NCBI GenBank assembly: GCA_965267775.1
Contig: OZ254140.1
Location: 310,001 to 374,000, forward strand
DNA length: 64,000 bases
Source: Planktophila sp965267775
GTDB lineage: Bacteria; Actinomycetota; Actinomycetes; Nanopelagicales; Nanopelagicaceae
Direction of reading: 5' to 3'
The notes under the pieces were generated by a model, which searched no databases, was not told the DNA's origin, and was given only the letters and a program-made list of their open reading frames with translations. Positions 34,392 through 44,100 of the stretch are shown here, piece by piece (positions within the stretch are counted from its first letter, which is position 1; each line of letters starts with the position of its first letter). The translations under genes were made by a program, and so were the position numbers.

Positions 34392-35036
34392 TTAAGGAGC
34401 GGGAGCAAGAACTAACTTGCGAGACATAATTTTCTTAATCTTTGCTTCAGAGATTCCCCACACAGAGAGTCCAACACCAAAGGCAACGTCTGCTTCGGCA
34501 GGGGAGAGTTCTTCGGTAAAGAAAACGGCACGAGAAAGCCCTGCATACATTGATGTCCATAAGAGATACCGCTGATCAAAATTTTCCTCTTTGATTAAGC
34601 CAGCAGCGGCAAGTCTCTTGAAGACTTCTGCACCCTCGCCACGATCAGCTTTGATAATGAAAAAGGGATCTTGTTCAAGAACGTTATGAAGCATCTTTGC
34701 AAAGAATGGATGGGTCTTTCTCGCCCAGAAAAGTTTGCGGCCAGTATCTAAGATCAAATCAAGATGGTCGCCAGGAGCTTTCTGCTGGCTGGCCCACATC
34801 AGCCAACTTCCCCATGCCTCATAAACGGCCTCTTCAAAGAGCGCTTCCTTATTCTCAAAGTACTTATAAATAGTTGTAGGTGAGACCTGAGCATGACTCG
34901 CTAATTGCTCGATTGTGGACGAAGGACCGACCTCAGCCAGGACCTCTTGGCCGGCTCGTACGAGAGCGGCTCGGTTTCGGGCAGCGTAGGCAGCCTGACG
35001 CCCACCGGAAGCCACCGCCTTCTTCTTGCCTGCCAT
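34392..35036 (-). CDS. TetR/AcrR-family transcriptional regulator
   Basis: A 214-residue repressor-type protein. The N-terminal HTH is in RAALVRAGQEVLAEVGPSSTIEQLASHAQVSPTTIYKYFENKEALFEEAV; the rest is the helical ligand domain. The -10 box TAGAAT at 35043-35048 (minus) lies 6 bases before the ATG, 121 bases from the start of the giant surface protein. It could regulate that gene, but no operator dyad is seen in the gap (inference). Confidence 0.9.
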   Translation of the reverse strand: MAGKKKAVASGGRQAAYAARNRAALVRAGQEVLAEVGPSSTIEQLASHAQVSPTTIYKYFENKEALFEEAVYEAWGSWLMWASQQKAPGDHLDLILDTGRKLFWARKTHPFFAKMLHNVLEQDPFFIIKADRGEGAEVFKRLAAAGLIKEENFDQRYLLWTSMYAGLSRAVFFTEELSPAEADVAFGVGLSVWGISEAKIKKIMSRKLVLAPAP

Positions 35037-35157
35037 TTCAGCATTCTAGAACGCATTTGCACCCATGGGATAGGTCTCGACACTTGGAATAACTCTATAA
35101 ATATGACAAATTGATTCAAATATGGAAGGTTATTCCAAACTTCGCTATGGTTCTGCA

Positions 35158-38100
35158 ATGAAATTGAGCGCGGGCCTAGCCCTAGGCAAAGGGCTTTTGA
35201 AAGCTCGCACCCGCATTGCCCGGAGCCTGGTGACGGTCTTAGTGGGGACACTCCTAATCCCATTAGGCTCGATAGGAATCCCTTCAGCATTAGATCGCGC
35301 CCAAGCTGCAGTTGGCACTGTTACCTGCTCAGGTGGCGGAAGCTTTAGCGTTAATGCCGTTATTACCGCAAATCAAGGCGCAAATTGTGTTGGTATTGCA
35401 ACCATTCCTTTGGGAGTGACTGAAATTGGCGGCAACGCCTTTCAGCAAACTAATCCATCTTCTGGAAATTTGGGAAGAGTAACTTCTATCGTGTGGCCAG
35501 CAAGTGGGTTGACCACAATTGGTGCCAGTGCTTTTGCATTTACCGGCCTAACTTCAATCAATATACCGAGCTCTGTTACCTCCATCGCTTCTCAGGCTTT
35601 CTCGGATAATGCGAGCCTTACATCGGCATCAATAGCGGGCGGAACAGTTGGTAGCCCACTTAATTCTGGATACTACATTTTCAATAACACGCCTAATCTC
35701 ACTAGTTTGACACTTGGCAGTGGAGTGATGAATCTAGGGTGGCTTCAATTTGCAGGTTCTTCAATTACAACAATTACTGGCGGAAGTGGCGTGCATGCTA
35801 TTGGCGACCAGACGCTCTCAGGTGTGAATTTGCAGAACTTCTCATTTGGAAATTCGGTCACAACAATCGGTATTGAATCCTTCCGCAATACAAAATTTAC
35901 ATCGATTGCGCTTCCTTGTGGTCTTTCTTCAATCGGGACCAGCGCATTTACCATCGGAGCGAATGTCACCTCAGTGCAGATGTGCGCGGATACAGGAACT
36001 GTAAATTCAAGTTTCTCCATGGGCGCATCTGCATTTAGTCAAAGCCCTAATCTGAAGATTTTTTCATTCGGAAAAAGCCTCGCGACTACGGTGAATGTCA
36101 CTACATGGAATGACTCGGTGGATCGAATTTGGACTGGAGACACCTCACTTAAGTGGATTCAGTACTGCGGTTCCGGCTCTTCATTTGCAGCGATGACTGC
36201 GCACCTTGTTCAGCCTTACATTCCATCAGGCGTCACTGTCAGCTGTACTCCACCTAAGTCTGTTATGGGAAGCCTTGTCGTTACTTCGAATGGTAATAAC
36301 TACTCAGCAAGTGGTGTTACTAACAATCTGCTCTCTCTGACATTACCTTCAGGCAAAGAAGTTAGTGACAATTCTGCGTACACAGTTGAAGCTTGGGTCA
36401 AAATTGACGCTGCATCCAATACGGGGTCAAATAACGTTTATGGTTCGATTGCATTTGCTGACACCGAATATGGCACAACGGATGCTTGGAATCAGCGCAC
36501 CATTGCACCGGGAATTTACGGATCTTATTATCTAAATGTTGCCGGCAGTCTTCAGGCTAGATGTGATCAAAACCCGGGCGATACATCTGAACAAAATGGT
36601 CTTTGCCCAAATGTCACTATTCCAAGAGGGCAATGGACGCACATAGCCATGCAGAAATCTGCTCCGACGGGTTTCAATTCACGCCTAATTGTTTATATAA
36701 ATGGAAGAATCGCAGTTTCCAGATCAGTTACTAATAACAGCGCAGTCCTTAAGTACATAAAAATTGGTGGCTTTGGAGACAACAACTCTGCAAAAGTTTC
36801 TTACGGACAGATTCGCGTTTCATCTGGAGCGATTTATCCAACCGATGGAAGTACAACCTTTACCCCTCCAACCCAGTTTTCAACTTCCGTATCCAGCGGT
36901 TCTGTAATCTCGCTTTTCCAACCTCTCTTTAATTCCGCTGTTACATCATTAAGTGATGGCACTGGAAATGGAACGCTTATAAAGACCTACGTTGGTGCGG
37001 GAAACGTCACTGTTTCGTCAGATGTACCAATTGATCCACCTTCAGCGGCTTCGCTCTCTATCTCTCAGGGGCATCTATCCGGTGGAACTTCGACAGTTCT
37101 ATCTGGAACAAACCTAACGGGCGCGACATCGGTAACGGTTGGTGGAGTCACTGCAACACTCGGAACAGTTACTGATACATCTGTTGCATTTACAACTCCA
37201 GTTTCAGCAACAATTGGCGATAAGGATGTAGTAGTTACAGTAGGTTCATCAACTGCGACTTTAGTCGGAGGATTTACATACAGACCAATTCCAACCGCAA
37301 CATCACTCAGTCTGGCGCTTGGCTCCCTTTCAGGCGGAGCTTCATCAGTACTCGTGGGCACAGGCTTAACAAGCACTTCGGGGTTAACGATTAATGGAGT
37401 TACAGCAACGCTCAGCACAATAACGGATACCTCAGTTGCGTTTACTACGCCAGCATCGGTATCTCTTGGTGCAAAGGATGTTGTAGTAACAACTGCAGGT
37501 GGAACCGCAACACTCACGGGTGGTTTTACCTATGTTTCCGCGCCTACAATTACTTCGCTAAGTGCCACATCAGGTTCATTAACTGGCGGCTATCTAGATA
37601 CGATCACTGGAACCAATTTCACTGGCGCTACCTCAGTCAAGGTTGATTCAGTAACGGCTGCATTCTCTGTTTCCTCTTCAACTTCAATTGTCTTTGCTCT
37701 TCCATCTTCAAGTACTGCTGGCCCTAAGGATGTGGTGGTCGTCGCGCCAGGTGGAACAGTTACAAGAACTGGTGGATTTACATACAACGGTGCAGCGCGA
37801 GTGCCTTCATTTGACTCAGCAACACCGACCGCAAATGGATTTACTCTACAGATTACAAACTGGGATCCCGCATTCACTTGGAGTGGAATTAGTTCACTTA
37901 GTGGGAGCGTCACAATCAGTTCGAGTGGATTGATAACAGTCACTGGTATTAGTCCCGGTACCTTCTCCACGGTTACTATCCAAACTTCACGTACAGGCTT
38001 TGACTCTGGAAGCGCTACATCGTCATCGATAAAATCTGTGAATGGAACTTCACTCACTCCAATATTTGATACAGCTACTTCAACTTCGAATGGCTTCACC

Positions 38101-41100
38101 CTTCAAATTAAGAATTATGACTCTGCGTTCACTTGGTCAGGAACAAACTCACTCGGAAAGACGACATCGATAAGCAATACAGGTCTCATTACTGTCACAG
38201 GTGTCAATCCGGGTGTCTTCTCAACTGTCACAATTCAAACAACACGTACTGGTTTTGATACTGGTACTGCAGTTTCTTCATCTATCAAATCTATAAACGG
38301 TTCTGCATTGAATCCTACTTTTAGTACTGAGACTGGGACTGCAACTGGATTCCTTTTGCAGATTTCTAACTTCGATGCTGCTTACACATGGACTGGGTCG
38401 ATCTCGCAAGGTGGATCTGTCTCTATCAATAACAGCACAGGACTTTTGACCGTATCTGATATTTCTCCAGGTACATTCTCAACTGTCACAATTCAAACTA
38501 CTCGTACCGGTTTTGATACAGGTACAGCAACATCTTTGTCGTATAAGTCCATCAATGGAACGGCGCTCACGCCAACATTTAGTACCGAGACTGGCACTGC
38601 AACCGGTTTTCAATTGCAGATCTCAAATTACGACACTCGGACAACATGGTCTGGCACAAACTCAGCCGGTGGAACAGTTTCGATCAGCGGCACCGGTTTG
38701 GTCACCGTCACAGGCCTAAATCCTGGCACTTCATCCACTGTAACGATTACAACTACTCGCACAGGCTATGACACTGGGACTGCAACCTCTTCGTCATACT
38801 CCTCAAATACGGGCTCAGCAAAGACTCCTGGTTTTGGCGCTGCAATTTCCACGGCGGATGGTTTCACCCTTCCAATTACGAACTTCGATGCAAACTACAC
38901 ATGGAGCGCTACGAATTCACTCGGTAAGAGCGTTTCAATCAGCGGAACAGGTCTGATTACGTTGACAGGAGTAAGTCCGGGAACATCTTCTACCGTCACC
39001 GTTCGCAGTACGCGTATTGGATACGAAACCGGCACAGCTACTTCGCCATCAATTAGCTCGCTCACTGGTGCGGCGAAGGTGCCAACATTTGGTTCACCCA
39101 CTTCCACTCTCGACGGTTTCACCTTGCCTATTACCAACTATGAAACAGCGACAACTTGGTCAGTGACTAACTCTCTTGGAAAGTCAGCCAGCATTAACAG
39201 CACAACTGGCCTTATAACGGTGACAGGAGTAGCCACTGGAACTTTCTCAACAGTGACGGTGCGAACAACTCGAACCGGATATGAGACCGGTACTGCAACC
39301 TCGTCCTCCATATCCTCTGCGACGGCAGCTACTCAGCCGACCGATGTTTCTGCAACGACGGCTGCCCGATCTGCCGTAGTGAGTTGGACTGCACCGAGCG
39401 ATACAGGCGGGATCGCAATTACCGATTATGCAGTTGAATATTCATCGACAAACGGCGAAACATGGACCGCTTTCACACATTCACCTTCATCTCTGACGAA
39501 TCTAACCGTGACCGGGCTTTTAGACGGAACTTCGTATCTATATCGAGTTGCCGCAATTAATGCAGTTGGGCAGAGCCCTTTCTCTACGAGTTCTGCAGTT
39601 GTAACTTCATACTACGTAGTTTGTACAACCGGAAGCTTCTGGGTTGCTGGTTCAACTATTCCATCAGCTGCCGGTGCTAATTGCACAGGTACTGTGACCA
39701 TTCCTGTAGGCATCACTGGAGTCGCAATTAACTCATTCGCTCCAGGCAGTGCTGCTACACAAACAAATCGGGCTCTTACTTCTATAGCTTTCCCAGCAAG
39801 TGGATTTGTAAATATTGATCAAGGCGGTTTTAGAAACCTTGGACTGACATCCCTGACAATTCCTGCCTCAGTAACCATGGTCGGTCTATCGGCATTTGAA
39901 AATAATCCGCTCACGTCAGTAACCATCACCGGCGCCAGCGGGGGAGCCTCGACTTACTTAAGCCAAGGAGCATTTAATAATCAAAATCCAGCATTTGGTC
40001 TCTCGACATCAATCGCTCTCACTCTTGGAAGCGGCAAGATAGATATCGGCTTTAACTTCGGCTATTCCACGAGGTTCTCAACTGTGGACTTCGGAAGTGG
40101 TATTAACTCCATTGATGAGACGGCCTTTAAACAAAATGGAATATCACCAGGATGGGTCCCGCTCTTCCCGTCGACCATCACCTCAATTGGTAAGGATGCA
40201 TTTACCTATAACCCTAGTTTGTCGACCATCCGATTTGGATCAAACATCACATCGTCAATTACCGCAATTGATAACGCTGCCTTCGATTCTGCTTATGTAA
40301 AGAGCGTTCAGTACTGTGGACCTACTGGCACAGTTCTTAGCAATTACTTGAAGAACAGATTGCCTTTGGCAAAGGTATGGTGCAATTTTGTAGTACCAAA
40401 TGCTCCAACAATATCTAGCACTTCGCAGACAAATCAGCAGGTAACAATCGCATGGACAAAGGGAACATCACTGGATGAAGCTCCAACGGATACCTTTACC
40501 ATTCAATATAAATCCGGTGGTGGTTCATGGATTTCAGTCGCTTATGACTCATCGACTCCGCTCTCTTCAACAATTCGCAACCTAACAAATGGAACTACTT
40601 ATAGTTTCCGGGTTGCCGCAAACAATATCGCCGGATCAAGTTCATACTCGAGCGAAGTTCAGGTAACTCCACTTGGATTGGCAACAATCCCGACCTTCGA
40701 TACATCGGTTGCTACCGCAAATGGTTTTACCTTTAATGTGACAAATTACGATTCTCGTACCGCTTGGGCTGCAACTGTGACGGCAGGTTCTGCCTCTGTT
40801 TCAATCGGTACCGCTAACGGATCTTCCTTGCCGATAACGGTTACAAGTATGAATAACGGCGCGACTGTCTCAATTCAAGTCACCACAACTCGCAGCAACT
40901 TCGAAACAGGTACAGCCTCAACAGCTGGTACTTCACTTAATGGAGCTCTCACACCAACTTTCGGTACTGCCTCAGTAACGACCAATGGATTTACTGCGGC
41001 GATTACAAATTATGACTCCAATTACACATGGTCGGTATCGACATCATCTGGTTCTGTTGTAATAGTTAATGGTTCCATCGTTGTATCAGGCGCTGCTTTC

Positions 41101-44100
41101 GCTACAACCGTCATCGAGACTGTTACAGCTACACGTGCTAATTACGTCACTGGACGAGCAAATCTCTCAGTGACAACGCTAGCTGCGCTTACCGCTACTT
41201 ATTATGGAAATGGAAACACCGGGGGTCTGGCACCAAGTGATACCTCTACCTACCAAACAAATGGAACCCTGGTGGTTCTTGGCAATATCGGAGCGCTCAC
41301 AAAGCCTGGTTATACATTTACTGGTTGGAACTTAAACTCTGGAAACACTGGTCCTACTTACACAGCGGGCAACATTTACACCCTAGCTAATGCGGGAGTC
41401 TCCTTCTACGCCCAATGGACAGCAACGCCCTTCAACGTGATCTACCACGCAACAGAGGCGACCTCTGGTGCAGTCCCAACGGATCCAACTACTTACACAA
41501 TTGGTATGGCCGCTAACGTTCGCGGAAATTCTGGAAATCTTATTAGAACTGGTTATGTCTTTGCTGGCTGGGCGGATAACGCAAACCGCACTGGTCGAAT
41601 CTATATATCCGGAGATACATATACAGTTCAAACAAATAACGTTGATCTTTGGGCGGCCTGGACTCCAAATACTTACACGGTCATATTTGATACCAATGGA
41701 GCGTCAGGGGCTCCAAGCAAACTTTCGGATTCATACACCGTTGGCTCTTCGTTAGTTCGTCTTGCAACTATCGGAACGATGTCAAAGAGTGGTTATAACT
41801 TTGCAGGCTGGGCTACACAATCTGTGGGTACTCCAATGAGCGATTCCTTCACTGTTGCATCCAACACAACGCTCTTCGCTCAATGGTCGATTGCTAGCTT
41901 TACTCTGTCATATAACCTCGATGGTGGAACAGGATCGGTACCAGCCCCGGCTGCAGTTAATTACCTTGAGCAGTTCAACCTCGCTCCATCAACTGGATTG
42001 ACCAAGGTCGATACAAATACTGTTACCTATGCATTTGTTTCGTGGAGTTTGAATTCTCAAACCTACAACCCGGGGCAGTCTTACTTCATGCCAGCGAGCA
42101 ATCTAACCTTTACAGCTACTTGGACTCGTATTTATAACGTCACATATAGCTTTAGTGGTGGTTCAGTCGCAACCCCAATAGCTGATGAGCAAAAGGTTTC
42201 CGGTGACACCATCACAGTTTCCACGGTTACTCCGACTCGAACCGGTTATGACTTCGTTGGATGGGTTGATCAGAGCGGTAGAACTTCAGCAGCCGGTGAT
42301 GAATATGTTGTCAGCGATGGCCACTACCTGCTCTATGCACAGTGGAGCGCAACTCCATTCTCAGTTACTTACGACGCCGCAGGTGGATCGCCTTCTCCCA
42401 CTGAGTCATCAAAGACAATTGGACAAAGCTTCTCTGTTGGTGCTGCGCCAAGTAAGACCGGCTATGACTTTAAGGGTTGGAACGATGGAGCAAATACTTT
42501 TGCTGCAGGAGCCCCATATGTAACTCAAAGCAACAACATTGTCTTCACTGCACAGTGGCAGGCTCAGGTCTATCGCGTGAAATATGACCTCAACGGCGGT
42601 TCCGGAAGCGCAGGCGGCGATCGCATTTATACATATGGAACATCTGCATACACACTTCCTACAACAGGCTTCTCACTCACGGATTACAGCTTTGCAGGAT
42701 GGACTACAGCACCAGGTGGACCAACTGTCGGCACAACATTTGCGCCAAGTTCTGATATTTCACTCTATGCAATCTGGAATATTGCAATATACCGATTGAC
42801 CTTTGATGGCCAAAGTGGTCTGAGCGATAGCTCAACGGCAAAGGTAACAATGGGTCAATCTCTCGTATTGCCGAGCGCTACACGAGCAAATTATGTTCTT
42901 CAAGGTTGGTCTAACCAACAATCTGGTGGGAATCTCACAGCAAGTGGATCGAGTTATACGCCAACAGCAGATGCAACTTTGTATGCACAATGGGCGCTTC
43001 AAGTATTTACAGTCACATACAACGGCAATGGTGGCACTTCTGATGTTCCAACAGCATCAATGACCTACGGCTCAACAACGCCATTGGTGCTACCGGTCGC
43101 AATTCGTAACCACTACTTCTTTGATGGCTGGTACTCAGCGGCCAGTGGTGGATATTTAATTGGAGCACCAGGAGCAGGCTTTAGCCCAACAAGCTCAGTC
43201 ACTATTTATGCACACTGGACTCAAGCATCTTTACAGGGCCTAGGACAGGCAACAAAGATTGCTGAAGTCACGGTCCTTTCGGGAAATAACAGCTCGTTTA
43301 CCGCAGGAAGCCAGGGAAGTTCTGCGACAGTTTCCTACACAGCAGATAGCTTGCCTTCAGGCACGGTAATTACTGCATATGTCCAAAGCTCAACTGAGCG
43401 AGCATCAACACTCATTGATCCCAATTCAAGTTATATCCTTTCAATGGTCGTTGCCTGGGTAGCACCAGATGGAACAGTTCCTGATACCGCACCCGGTGAG
43501 CCGATTGTGATCACTATTTCTAATAGTGGAATCACTAAGGGTTCAAGAGTTTACGGTTTGGTAGGAACGACACCTAAGTTCTTGGGAGTTGCTGCACAAG
43601 ACGGAAGCGTCCAGGTAGAACTTACTCAAGATCCAACTGTGACAGTTGCGATTACTAAACCAGACTCTGTGACTGCAGTTACAGCTGTTTCCTTAGATGA
43701 TGTATCAGCGCTTGTTACATGGGATGCGCCTGAAGTAACCGGCGGATCTCCAATCACCAACTACACCGTGACATCAAGCGCTGGGCAGACGTGTTCTACA
43801 GCAACAACCTCATGCACGGTTACAGGGCTCACCGCATTAACGGATTACACATTTAGAGTTGTTGCTCGAAATTCAATTGGCTCAAGTGATCAAAGCTTGC
43901 CATCTGGGTTAATCACCACATCTGGTGCTCCAGCGCCACCTGCGCCTCCCGCACCGCCATCAAATTCTTCTTCATCTGGCTCAGTTGTCGCACCGATTGC
44001 CTCAGTCGTCCAGGCGCCAACTAAGGAAGACGCTGCGACACCTGAAGTAAAGCCTGTACCGGCACCTGAGGTAAAGCCTGTACCGGCACCTGAGGTAAAA

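Noticed and set aside
34880..35290. Open frames over the TetR start and the giant-protein start
   Set aside because: Low-complexity shadows; the TetR HTH and the signal peptide of the giant protein account for the region.
37065..39137. Long minus-strand frames of 80-170 codons with repeated Val/Pro/Thr-rich products
   Set aside because: They are antisense shadows of the repeat units in the giant gene; their periodicity follows the repeats.
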